DNA from: Myroides sp.
GTDB taxonomy: Bacteria > Bacteroidota > Bacteroidia > Flavobacteriales > Flavobacteriaceae
Assembly: GCA_018384465.1 (NCBI GenBank)
Contig: JAHAYQ010000309.1
Location: 1-13,772 of the forward strand
DNA length: 13,772 nt
Direction of reading: 5' to 3'
A model generated the notes under the pieces. It worked only from the letters and a program-made list of their open reading frames with translations, was not told the DNA's origin and made no database searches. Positions 1-6,076 of the stretch are shown piece by piece. The position numbers and the translations under genes are program-made. Within the stretch, counting starts at the first letter, position 1. The number at the start of each line of letters is the position of its first letter.

Positions 1-9
1 AATGAGAAA

Positions 10-369
10 TTACAGCTTCCCAATTTTATTCATAATCTCAAACGAAAACATTTTACTTTCGTTTTGAATGAATTGATACAAATGCTTGGCTCGTTCTTTT
101 ATTGCTTGATTAGGTTGATGCGTATCTAACGCTACCAGAATATCAGCTAACTTTTCCATGTGTTCCCAAGGGAATTGCAAATCGATCAATTGCTGAAAAA
201 ACAAACTTTCTTCTTGTTCCAACACATCATTCTTTGATAAACCGGTTTCTTCTATTGTTGTCCAAAAAACATCTTCCTTCCAATTTTCGGGTACAAATGT
301 AATTCCCGAAAGTTTTTGCAAAATGGAATTTAAACGTTGTTGTATTTCGTCTTTTTTACTTGTGAGCAT
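10..369 (-). CDS. Hypothetical protein, 119 aa, last gene of the hemACDE-side strand
   Basis: I do not recognise the family. The protein is 119 residues, charged and predicted mostly helical, with no signal peptide, membrane segment or cysteine, so it is probably a small cytoplasmic protein. Visible points are an aromatic-rich stretch around residues 26-37 (PENWKEDVFWTT) and a second one around 64-70 (LQFPWEH). The single good ATG is at 367-369, and the inverted-repeat arm that bounds the bIVP element begins 3 nt upstream of it. If that element is an insertion, this gene originally lay directly behind hemE and was probably co-transcribed with the heme genes. That would suggest, without proving, a role tied to tetrapyrrole synthesis. 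Codon use and composition look like those of its neighbours. That it is a real gene is likely; its function is unknown. Confidence 0.65.
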   Translation of the reverse strand: MLTSKKDEIQQRLNSILQKLSGITFVPENWKEDVFWTTIEETGLSKNDVLEQEESLFFQQLIDLQFPWEHMEKLADILVALDTHQPNQAIKERAKHLYQFIQNESKMFSFEIMNKIGKL

Positions 370-371
370 GA

Positions 372-406
372 CTTAGTTATTAGTGGTTAGTTCTTAGTTA
401 ATAGTT
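372..406. repeat. Left inverted arm of the bIVP element, five heptamers
   Basis: Read on the minus strand this is five heptamers: AACTATT, AACTAAG, AACTAAC, CACTAAT and AACTAAG. It pairs with 757-791 (27 of 35). It carries the bIVP stop codon (394-396) and ends 2 nt before the start codon of the 119-aa gene. Confidence 0.8.
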
Positions 407-756
407 GATGAAATTTTCTGAATCAAAGCAAATATCATTTTTCTAATCTCAGTTAAATCTTGAACTAAAGTTACATATTCATCTTCTAAAATAAATCCTA
501 AATCTTTAGCTACTAAAAATAAATAATCCAGCTCAGTTGCAGAGCCTGATGAAATATTTAAAAATCTTATAAATTCTTTCTGACTGTTTCTACCGCATTC
601 TTCAGCAATATTTGTTGGAATAGATAAGACAGCTCTATTTATTTGAGATGTAAGATTAAACAATTCAGATTTTGGAAAGTTATTAGTGTGCACATATGTT
701 TTTAAAACCAATTGATGTGATTTTTGCCAAACAGTATATTTTCTATAATCGTACAT
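394..756 (-). CDS. Four-helix-bundle protein, 23S rRNA intervening-sequence (bIVP/S23) family
   Basis: 120 residues, the normal length for the family (TIGR02436-type four helix bundle, related to Avd). The family pattern is clear: an N-terminal W-Q-K-S-H helix (residues 10-14), then FPKSELFNLTSQ (27-38), RAVLSIPTNIAEECGR (41-56) and EFIRFLNISSGSATELDYL (61-79), followed by LGFI and a last amphipathic helix. These proteins are small, helical and often pentameric. They occur in 23S rRNA insertions, in diversity-generating retroelements and as orphans in Bacteroidota; their molecular role is not established. Here the gene sits between inverted heptamer arms immediately behind hemE and has no link to heme chemistry. 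The start is the ATG at 754-756; the C-terminal residues (STIN) are encoded by the left arm. No reverse transcriptase or template/variable repeat lies nearby. Confidence 0.9.
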   Translation of the reverse strand: MYDYRKYTVWQKSHQLVLKTYVHTNNFPKSELFNLTSQINRAVLSIPTNIAEECGRNSQKEFIRFLNISSGSATELDYLFLVAKDLGFILEDEYVTLVQDLTEIRKMIFALIQKISSTIN

Positions 757-791
757 AACTAAAAACTTAAAGCTAACAACTAATAACTACT
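757..791. repeat. Right inverted arm of the bIVP element, five heptamers
   Basis: On the plus strand the heptamers are AACTAAA, AACTTAA, AGCTAAC, AACTAAT and AACTACT. It is the partner of 372-406. The hemE stop codon TAG (787-789) lies inside it, and its inner end abuts the bIVP ATG. Confidence 0.8.
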
Positions 792-1812
792 TATTATATT
801 CCTTCACCGCTTCAATAAATGCTTTGGCGTGATCTACCGGGATATGTGGTAAAATTCCGTGTCCTAAATTTACAATGTATTTATCTTTTCCAAACTCATC
901 AATCATTTCATGAACCATTTTTTTGATGGTCGGAATTGGTGAAAGTAGTCGAGATGGATCAAAATTCCCTTGTAGTGTTATATTTCCGCCTGAAAGATAT
1001 CGTGCATTTTTAGCTGAGCAGGTCCAATCGACACCTAAGGCTGATGCTTTTGATTTTGCCATATCTCCCAATGCAAACCAACATCCTTTTCCAAAAACAA
1101 TAACCGGCGCTTCGTCTGCTAAAGCTTCAACAATTTGGTTGATGTATTTCCAAGAAAATTCTTGATAATCAACGGGAGAAAGCATTCCTCCCCATGAGTC
1201 AAAAATTTGAACGGCATCAACACCTGCTTTTACTTTTTCTTTTAAATATAAAATAGTGGTATCGGTAATCTTTTGTAATAAAGCGTGCGCAGCTTCAGGT
1301 TGTGAAAAACAAAATCCTTTAGCTATATCAAATGCTTTTGATCCTTTTCCTTCAACGGCGTAGCATAAAATGGTCCAAGGTGAACCAGCAAATCCAATTA
1401 ACGGTACTTCATCGTTCAACATTTCTTTGGTTATTTTAATGGCATCCATTACATAACCTAACGTTTCTTCGATGTTGGGAACAATTACTTGCTCTACATC
1501 TTTTGCTGAACGAATCGGATTAGGTACCCAAGGTCCTACGTTTTCTTTCATAAGTACTTCAATATTCATGGCTTGTGGAACCACTAAAATATCAGAGAAT
1601 AAAATCGCGGCGTCTGATTTTACAATATCAATAGGTTGTACGGTAATTTCAGCTGCAATTTCGGGCATTCTGCAACGTGTAAAAAAATCATATTTGTCGC
1701 GAATGGCACGGAATTCTGGTAAATAACGTCCGGCTTGACGCATCATCCAAACTGGAGGTCTTTCAACAGATTCTCCTTTTAAAGCTCTTAGAAATAAATC
1801 GTTTTTTAACAT
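787..1812 (-). CDS. hemE: Uroporphyrinogen decarboxylase
   Basis: Cytoplasmic enzyme that removes four carboxyl groups from uroporphyrinogen III to give coproporphyrinogen III. At 341 residues it has the family length. The N-terminal signature VWMMRQAGRYLPEFR (residues 21-35) carries the substrate-binding arginines R25 and R29. D74 in LFSDIL is the essential aspartate, 49 residues after the first arginine as in the human enzyme. GFAGSPWTILCYAVEGKGSK (140-159) holds the active-site tyrosine (Y151), FDSWGG is at 204-209, and LGHGILPHIPVD (316-327) holds the conserved C-terminal histidine H318. It follows hemD in the hemA-C-D-E order. The ATG at 1810-1812 is directly preceded by a 42-bp heptamer array, so there is no room for a conventional ribosome binding site. 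The stop codon lies in the arm of the bIVP element. The call is secure. Confidence 0.98.
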   Translation of the reverse strand: MLKNDLFLRALKGESVERPPVWMMRQAGRYLPEFRAIRDKYDFFTRCRMPEIAAEITVQPIDIVKSDAAILFSDILVVPQAMNIEVLMKENVGPWVPNPIRSAKDVEQVIVPNIEETLGYVMDAIKITKEMLNDEVPLIGFAGSPWTILCYAVEGKGSKAFDIAKGFCFSQPEAAHALLQKITDTTILYLKEKVKAGVDAVQIFDSWGGMLSPVDYQEFSWKYINQIVEALADEAPVIVFGKGCWFALGDMAKSKASALGVDWTCSAKNARYLSGGNITLQGNFDPSRLLSPIPTIKKMVHEMIDEFGKDKYIVNLGHGILPHIPVDHAKAFIEAVKEYNK

Positions 1813-1854
1813 AGTTTTCAGTTTACAGTCATCAGCAATCAGCTGTGAGTGTTA
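1813..1854. repeat. Degenerate heptamer array touching the hemE start codon
   Basis: On the plus strand six consecutive heptamers begin with AG: AGTTTTC, AGTTTAC, AGTCATC, AGCAATC, AGCTGTG and AGTGTTA. The array starts at the base after the hemE start codon (1810-1812). The unit length equals that of the bIVP arms, but the unit sequence differs. Confidence 0.55.
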
Positions 1855-1870
1855 TTTATATTTTATTTTT

Positions 1871-1924
1871 TTGTCATTGCGTGATGAGATTCTTCACTTC
1901 ATTTCATTGTGTTCAGAATGACAA
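1871..1924. repeat. REP-like palindromic repeat at the hemD/hemE junction
   Basis: The ends TTGTCATT (1871-1878) and AATGACAA (1917-1924) are perfect inverted repeats. Read on the minus strand, the interior begins GTCATTCTGAAC and contains GTGAAGAATCTC, the pattern of an intergenic repeat I know from many Bacteroidota genomes. The hemD reading frame runs into it and ends at 1894-1896, so the HemD tail from the cysteine codon (1921-1923) onward is repeat-encoded. Confidence 0.7.
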
Positions 1925-2598
1925 TATTGTTTGTTATTATAATAACTGATACATTGAATGATTACGTTTTCAACCGTTTGTTGATTGGCAATTACAATGT
2001 TTTTTGTGACTCCTTGTAGCGCATCGGCAGTTGTGGTACCTATGCAAAAACACATTTGGTTATCAATGGTATTTTGTTTTAAATAGCTATGAATACCCGA
2101 CGGACTAAAAAACAACAAGGCATTGGTTTTTGCTTCAATTTTCACAGAAGATTCTTCATTTTGATAAACTAAATATTCATCAAAAGCAATGCTGGCTCGG
2201 TTCATAGCGTCAGGTAAAACATTTCTTCTTAAATTTCCGGCAAAAAACGCAATGTGTTCTTTAGAAAATTCTTTTTGAATAATGGGAGCGAGTTCTTCTG
2301 CATATTCTTTTGTGGCTAAAACAATAAAACCATTATCTTCTAATAATTTTCTGGTTTTAGATCCTACACAAATCGAAGGGATTTGTTTTAATTCGTCTAC
2401 TTTATCATTTTCTAAAACACTTTTTACACCGTTTTGCGAAGTGAAAAGTAACAAAGTTGGTTTGTTTTTTATTTGAAATGGAAGTGTTGAAATTTTAATA
2501 AAATCGGCTTCTATCACAGAAAAACCAGCGTTCAACAAAAATTGTTTTTGATTGCTTTGTAGTTTTTTTGTTGATAAAACACAGATTTTGTTTTCCAT
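1894..2598 (-). CDS. hemD: Uroporphyrinogen-III synthase
   Basis: Cyclises hydroxymethylbilane, the unstable HemC product, with inversion of ring D to give uroporphyrinogen III. The family is poorly conserved, so the call rests on its place between hemC and hemE and on a recognisable two-domain pattern: an N-terminal ILSTKKL-like strand (CVLSTKKL), LLFTSQNGVKSVLE, ICVGSKTRKLLEDNGF, FFAGNLRRNVLPD, then LLFFSPSGIHSYL, CFCIGTTTADAL and a final QQTVENVI helix. The start is taken as the ATG at 2596-2598 (234 aa). A GTG three codons upstream (2605-2607, 237 aa) is possible, but ATG is far commoner and the VLSTKKL strand then sits at the usual distance from the N-terminus. The last nine residues (CHSEHNEMK) come from a REP-like repeat and are probably not part of the fold. 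Confidence 0.9.
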   Translation of the reverse strand: MENKICVLSTKKLQSNQKQFLLNAGFSVIEADFIKISTLPFQIKNKPTLLLFTSQNGVKSVLENDKVDELKQIPSICVGSKTRKLLEDNGFIVLATKEYAEELAPIIQKEFSKEHIAFFAGNLRRNVLPDAMNRASIAFDEYLVYQNEESSVKIEAKTNALLFFSPSGIHSYLKQNTIDNQMCFCIGTTTADALQGVTKNIVIANQQTVENVIIQCISYYNNKQYCHSEHNEMK

Positions 2599-2622
2599 TT
2601 TATTCACTTTTTTGAAAAGCTG

Positions 2623-2640
2623 TTCCGATAGCTATCGGAA
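2623..2640. repeat. Perfect 18-bp palindrome between hemC and hemD
   Basis: TTCCGATAGCTATCGGAA is identical to its own reverse complement. It shares its outer TTCCGA/TCGGAA half-sites with the hairpin at 2686-2706, so the two probably form one composite REP unit. It lies about 25 nt upstream of the hemD start. Confidence 0.75.
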
Positions 2641-2680
2641 TTGTTTTAGTTTCTCAGACTTATTTTTTTCAAATAAATTT

Positions 2681-2713
2681 ATGAGATTCCGAAACAAGTT
2701 CGGAATGACAATA
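2681..2713. repeat. REP-like repeat directly behind hemC
   Basis: The minus strand reads GTCATTCCGAACTTGTTTCG followed by GAATCTCAT, a form of the GTCATTC repeat of Bacteroidota. It contains a hairpin ATTCCGAA (2686-2693), ACAAG loop, TTCGGAAT (2699-2706). It ends 3 nt past the hemC stop codon (2717-2719). Confidence 0.7.
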
Positions 2714-2716
2714 GGA

Positions 2717-3640
2717 TTATTTTTTTAATTGTTCTTTTAATTCTTTCATTAAAACATCGCCACCGTTTTCCAAGATTTCTTGAGCTGCATAGAAGCCTAA
2801 TTTTTTCCATTCATTAATTGGAACATCTTTTTGAATTTCAAACTTTTTAGATCCATCTAATGACAACAATACACCTTTAAAATTCAGGGTGTCATCGTGC
2901 TCATTGTATTTGGCAATTGCCCCAATTGGTGCGGTACACCCACCTTCTAAAGTACGTAAAAATTGTCGTTCGATATAGGTTGTAATTTCTGATTCCACAT
3001 CATTCAAATGAGCCAATGCGTCCAACGAAAAATCGTCGTCGTGCATAGCAACTACCAACATAGCACCTTGAGCCGGTGCGGGAATCATCCAATCGAGATT
3101 GATAAATTCTGAGGGCTTTAAGTTGATGCGTTCCAATCCGGCTGCTGCAAAAATAGCTCCGTTCCAGTTGTTATCTTTCAACTTTTGCATACGTGTATTT
3201 ACGTTTCCTCTCAGATCCTCTACTTGATGCGAAGGATATTTATTCAGCCATTGTGCTTTTCTTCTAAGCGATCCGGTGGCAATAGTCCCCGTACCATTCA
3301 AAAAATCAGTTGATCCTTTGTGAACCAACAAATCCAACACATTAGCACGTTTTAAAACAGCTGCTTGAACAATTCCTTGAGGCAAAGCCGTTGGTACATC
3401 TTTCATGGAATGTACAGCAATATCTACTTTACCCGAAATCATAGCAACATCTAAGGTTTTGGTAAAAATCCCCGTGATTCCTAATTCGTACAAAGGTTTA
3501 TCTAAAATAATATCACCGTCTGATTTTACGGGAACAATTTCTGTTTTATAGCCTAAATCGTTTAATTTTTGAGAAACGGTATTTGCTTGCCATAACGCTA
3601 ATTCACTGTCGCGCGTACCAATTCGTATAATTTTACTCAT
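2717..3640 (-). CDS. hemC: Hydroxymethylbilane synthase (porphobilinogen deaminase)
   Basis: Condenses four porphobilinogens into linear hydroxymethylbilane on a covalent dipyrromethane cofactor. 307 residues, a normal length. Domain 1 starts with IRIGTRDSELALWQA (residues 5-19) and PVKSDGD; catalytic aspartate D81 is in HSMKDVPT (77-84). ATGSLRRKAQ (121-130), DLRGNVNTR (142-150) and AAGLERI form the substrate-binding arginine cluster. The cofactor-bearing cysteine is C235 in LEGGCTAPIG. The frame stays open for 17 codons further upstream with another ATG at 3689-3691, but that stretch lies inside the hemA coding end, and the conserved strand begins at MSKIIRIGTR. The ATG at 3638-3640 overlaps the hemA stop by 8 bp, which suggests translational coupling. 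Confidence 0.98.
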   Translation of the reverse strand: MSKIIRIGTRDSELALWQANTVSQKLNDLGYKTEIVPVKSDGDIILDKPLYELGITGIFTKTLDVAMISGKVDIAVHSMKDVPTALPQGIVQAAVLKRANVLDLLVHKGSTDFLNGTGTIATGSLRRKAQWLNKYPSHQVEDLRGNVNTRMQKLKDNNWNGAIFAAAGLERINLKPSEFINLDWMIPAPAQGAMLVVAMHDDDFSLDALAHLNDVESEITTYIERQFLRTLEGGCTAPIGAIAKYNEHDDTLNFKGVLLSLDGSKKFEIQKDVPINEWKKLGFYAAQEILENGGDVLMKELKEQLKK

Positions 3641-4892
3641 TGTATAAGGTTTCAAGTTGAAAAACTTTTTCGATCCATTCAATACTTTCATTCACTTCGG
3701 TGCTTTCGTCTTTGAGATGATTAGCAAAGTGGGTCGTTATTTTTTGGATGATGCGGCTAGTAATGATATTTGCCTGCTGTTCATCAAAGTTTTCTATTTT
3801 CTTTTTTTGATATCTTAATTCGTTTTCTTTGATTTCTTCTAACTTGGCTTTTAGCGCATGAATGGTTGGCGCAAATTTTCGGGCTTGTGTCCACGTAATG
3901 AACTCTTCCTTAATTTCCTCGATAATCTGCATTGCTTGCGGTACATATTGCTTGCGTTTTTCTAAAGTATCGTCTGTCATTTGCGACAATTGATCCAAGT
4001 GTACCAACTGCACTCCAGGAATCTCCAACACATTGTCATTTACATTTTTAGGAATAGAAAGATCTAAAATTAACAATGGTTTTTTAAGATTTAATAATTC
4101 TTTGTCAATCGTCGGATTTTGCGCACCTGTAGCTACAATCAAAACATCAGCTTTTTGAATTTCGGCTTGTAAATCGGCATAATCTTTAACAATTAAATTG
4201 AATTTACCAGCTATTTTCTGCGCTTTGTCTTTGGTACGATTTATTAAAGTAATTTGATTATTTTTAGTGTGTTTCACTAAGTTTTCGCACGTATTACGAC
4301 CAATTTTACCGGTTCCAAACAACAATATATTCTTTTCACTAATGTCAGGAACATTGTTTAAAATATAGTGAACCGATGCAAAGGATACCGAAGTGGCACC
4401 TGTACTTATTTCGGTTTCATTTTTAATGCGTTTGCTTGCTTGGATAACCGAATTAACCAAGCGTTCGAAGTAATTGTTGGTCAATTCCTTTTCACGTGCA
4501 GTCAAAAAACCGGTTTTAACTTGAGAAATAATTTCAAAATCGCCTAAAATCTGACTGTCCATTCCAGTCCCGACTTTAAACATATGCCCCACTGCCTCGT
4601 TATTTTTATGTACATAAGCCACCCGTTGAAAATCATCAACCGTTCCGCTGCTGTGTTTGCACAATAAAGATATCAATTGAAAAGGATGCTCGGCAAAACC
4701 ATAAAGTTCTGTTCTGTTGCAAGTAGAAATCGCCATCATAGACTCAATCCCTTCAGCTTTTGCTTGATCTAACAAATCCATTTTTGCTTGATCAGACAAA
4801 CTGAACTTACCTCGCGTTTCCGCATCTGCCTTCTTATAATTTAAGCCTACTACATAAAAATTAGTTGACTTTGTTTTCGTGTTTTGTTCCAT
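3633..4892 (-). CDS. hemA: Glutamyl-tRNA reductase
   Basis: Reduces glutamate bound to tRNA(Glu) to glutamate-1-semialdehyde with NADPH, the committed and usually most regulated step of C5-pathway heme synthesis. 419 residues, the typical length. The N-terminal catalytic domain has NFYVVGLNYKKADAETRGKF (11-30) and the nucleophilic cysteine C58 in STCNRTELY. FKVGTGMDSQILGDFEIISQ (105-124) matches the conserved domain-junction helix. The NADPH Rossmann domain shows LFGTGKIGRN (191-200) and INRT. The C-terminal helical part, about residue 320 on, is the dimerisation domain. It is the promoter-proximal gene of the leftward cluster, with a TAnnTTTG promoter shortly upstream. HemL and HemB, needed for the next steps, are not in the window. 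Confidence 0.98.
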   Translation of the reverse strand: MEQNTKTKSTNFYVVGLNYKKADAETRGKFSLSDQAKMDLLDQAKAEGIESMMAISTCNRTELYGFAEHPFQLISLLCKHSSGTVDDFQRVAYVHKNNEAVGHMFKVGTGMDSQILGDFEIISQVKTGFLTAREKELTNNYFERLVNSVIQASKRIKNETEISTGATSVSFASVHYILNNVPDISEKNILLFGTGKIGRNTCENLVKHTKNNQITLINRTKDKAQKIAGKFNLIVKDYADLQAEIQKADVLIVATGAQNPTIDKELLNLKKPLLILDLSIPKNVNDNVLEIPGVQLVHLDQLSQMTDDTLEKRKQYVPQAMQIIEEIKEEFITWTQARKFAPTIHALKAKLEEIKENELRYQKKKIENFDEQQANIITSRIIQKITTHFANHLKDESTEVNESIEWIEKVFQLETLYNE

Positions 4893-4918
4893 TCTTTACA
4901 AGTGATCATAAAACATTA

Positions 4919-4950
4919 CAAATTTACTTTCATTTTTTGAATAAAAACAA
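4919..4950 (-). promoter_or_regulatory. Bacteroidota-type promoter of hemACDE
   Basis: On the minus strand TAAATTTG (4926 to 4919) matches the TAnnTTTG -7 box, with TTG at 4950-4948 21 nt upstream, in the allowed 17-23 nt range. A transcript would start near 4913 and have a leader of roughly 20 nt before the hemA ATG. Confidence 0.6.
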
Positions 4951-5000
4951 CGCTACAAGGACTAAATATACCTCTCTATTTTTTTTGCGATATTTTCACA

Positions 5001-5028
5001 TTGATTTTTACAAAAAGTATTATATTTG
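5001..5028 (+). promoter_or_regulatory. Bacteroidota-type promoter of the AraC-family gene
   Basis: TTG (5001-5003), 17 nt, then TATATTTG (5021-5028), a full match to TTG-N17-23-TAnnTTTG. Transcription would start near 5035, leaving a leader of almost 90 nt, unusually long compared with hemA and hemH and containing the palindrome at 5058-5076. Confidence 0.6.
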
Positions 5029-5057
5029 TTGATGTTACCATAGATCACAAAGATAAA

Positions 5058-5076
5058 ATTTAGAACAATTCTAAAT
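5058..5076. promoter_or_regulatory. PerR/Fur-like palindrome in the hemA-araC control region
   Basis: ATTTAGAA, CAA, TTCTAAAT: perfect 8-bp arms around a 3-nt centre. Its core TTAGAACAATTCTAA differs at one of the 14 specified positions from TTAGAAT-N-ATTCTAA, a PerR-type box of the Fur family. It lies 3' of the predicted AraC-gene promoter, where a bound protein would block transcription. That it is an operator is inferred. Confidence 0.4.
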
Positions 5077-5122
5077 AAAACATTACTGATAATATTTTTC
5101 TATACCTCAATAAAATAACGCT

Positions 5123-5989
5123 ATGAGAACTCAGGATTTTGAAATTATTGAAGAGGATTTTATTTGCATGCGCTACAAGAACGACACTGATACTATGCAA
5201 GTTATGCAGCGCGATACCACTAATGGAGTAATGCAGTTTCACTTTTTACTAAAAGGTGAAGGCACTTTTATTTTTAATGAGGGCACTTATCGTTTAGGAA
5301 TAAAAGAAGAAAACGGTTTAACCTTATACAACCCACAGCGTACATTACCTATACATTTAGAAGTTCAACCAAACACTTGGCTTATTTCTATTATTATTTC
5401 TATTAAAAAGTTTCACAGCTTGTTTTCAACCGAAGCAGAATTTATTCCTTTTTTAAACAAAGAGAACATCGATCGGAAACATTATGCCCAACACCCAATC
5501 ACCCCTTCTATGTCGGTGGTTTTGTATCAAATAATGAATTTTAATCTACATTCATCTGTAAAAGGTTTGTATTACAAAGCAAAGGTTTATGAGTTATTAA
5601 GCTTACTTTTTAATAAACCAGAAGATACCGACGATGAAAGCTGTCCGTTTAAAACCGACGAAGAGGAAACTATGCGGATACAACAAGCGAAAGACATTCT
5701 TATTAGAAATATGATAGAACCACCAACTTTACAAGAGTTAGCAGACGAAGTGGGTATAAATATTAAAAAACTGAAACAAGGTTTTAAACAAGTTTACGGT
5801 GACACAGCTTACGGTTTTTTATTTGACTACAAAATGGAATACGCTCGTAAATTATTAGACAGCGGCACTTACAATGTAAACGAAGTAGGCAGTAAAATTG
5901 GGTATAGCACGGCAAGCCATTTTATTGCAGCCTTTAAAAAGAAGTTTGGAACCACTCCAAAAAAATATTTAATGTCGCTTAGTAATTAA
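5123..5989 (+). CDS. AraC-family transcriptional regulator between hemA and hemH
   Basis: 288 residues with the usual two-part build. Residues 1-165 form a sensor-like region with a short cupin-type beta section (QFHFLLKGEGTFIFNEGTYRLG, 38-59), and 185-288 carry two helix-turn-helix motifs: LQELADEVGINIKKLKQGFKQVYG (203-226) and VNEVGSKIGYSTASHFIAAFKKKFGTTPKKYL (252-283). The LKQGFKQVYG form of the first recognition helix is like that of PchR-type iron-responsive AraC regulators. The gene diverges from hemA and lies 87 bp before hemH, so local control of heme synthesis is the natural guess; the ligand (iron, heme or porphyrin) is not shown by the sequence. No membrane segment. Start at ATG 5123, preceded by its own promoter and a long leader. 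Confidence 0.9.
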   Translation: MRTQDFEIIEEDFICMRYKNDTDTMQVMQRDTTNGVMQFHFLLKGEGTFIFNEGTYRLGIKEENGLTLYNPQRTLPIHLEVQPNTWLISIIISIKKFHSLFSTEAEFIPFLNKENIDRKHYAQHPITPSMSVVLYQIMNFNLHSSVKGLYYKAKVYELLSLLFNKPEDTDDESCPFKTDEEETMRIQQAKDILIRNMIEPPTLQELADEVGINIKKLKQGFKQVYGDTAYGFLFDYKMEYARKLLDSGTYNVNEVGSKIGYSTASHFIAAFKKKFGTTPKKYLMSLSN

Positions 5990-6027
5990 ATTTTTAAATA
6001 CTTAAATAAACTTAAAATATAGTCGTG

Positions 6028-6061
6028 TTGGTTATTTTATGAAAAAGACAGACTACCTTTG
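6028..6061 (+). promoter_or_regulatory. Bacteroidota-type promoter of hemH
   Basis: TTG (6028-6030), 23 nt, then TACCTTTG (6054-6061), a TAnnTTTG match with spacing at the upper limit. The start of transcription would fall about 10 nt before the hemH ATG (6077). hemH can thus be expressed independently of the regulator gene before it. Confidence 0.55.
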
Positions 6062-6076
6062 TAAAAAGATTAAAAA

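Larger units (their letters stand above)
372..791 (-). mobile_element. 420-bp bIVP element bounded by 35-bp imperfect inverted arms
   Basis: The arms at 372-406 and 757-791 are reverse complements of each other over 35 bases without gaps (27 of 35 match). Each arm is five heptamers of the form AACTAAx in the same register. They enclose one gene, a four-helix-bundle protein. The left arm includes that gene's stop codon and last codons; the right arm begins one base before its ATG and contains the hemE stop codon (787-789). The unit therefore fills the gap between hemE and the next gene. In RNA the arms could pair and leave the bIVP gene in a loop, which recalls the intervening sequences found in some bacterial 23S rRNAs. 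No target-site duplication is evident. That it is an element is inferred; the repeat structure is seen directly. Confidence 0.6.

Noticed and set aside
372..406. CRISPR-like array from the short repeats
   Set aside because: The units are 7 bp, degenerate and directly joined without spacers, and no cas gene is near.
372..791. Diversity-generating retroelement, because the bIVP protein is related to Avd
   Set aside because: There is no reverse transcriptase, template repeat or variable repeat in the window; the protein also matches the stand-alone bIVP pattern.
923..1165. Plus-strand reading frames antisense to hemE (also 1472-1726)
   Set aside because: They lie opposite a clear hemE frame, have no recognisable motif and are explained by its codon composition.
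3641..3691. Longer HemC starting at the ATG at 3689-3691
   Set aside because: The added 17 residues lie inside the hemA coding end and precede the conserved first strand; the ATG at 3638-3640 gives the family length.
5060..5242. Minus-strand small frame overlapping the AraC-family gene start and its leader
   Set aside because: Low-complexity content, no motif, and it conflicts with the predicted promoter and the start of a clear gene.
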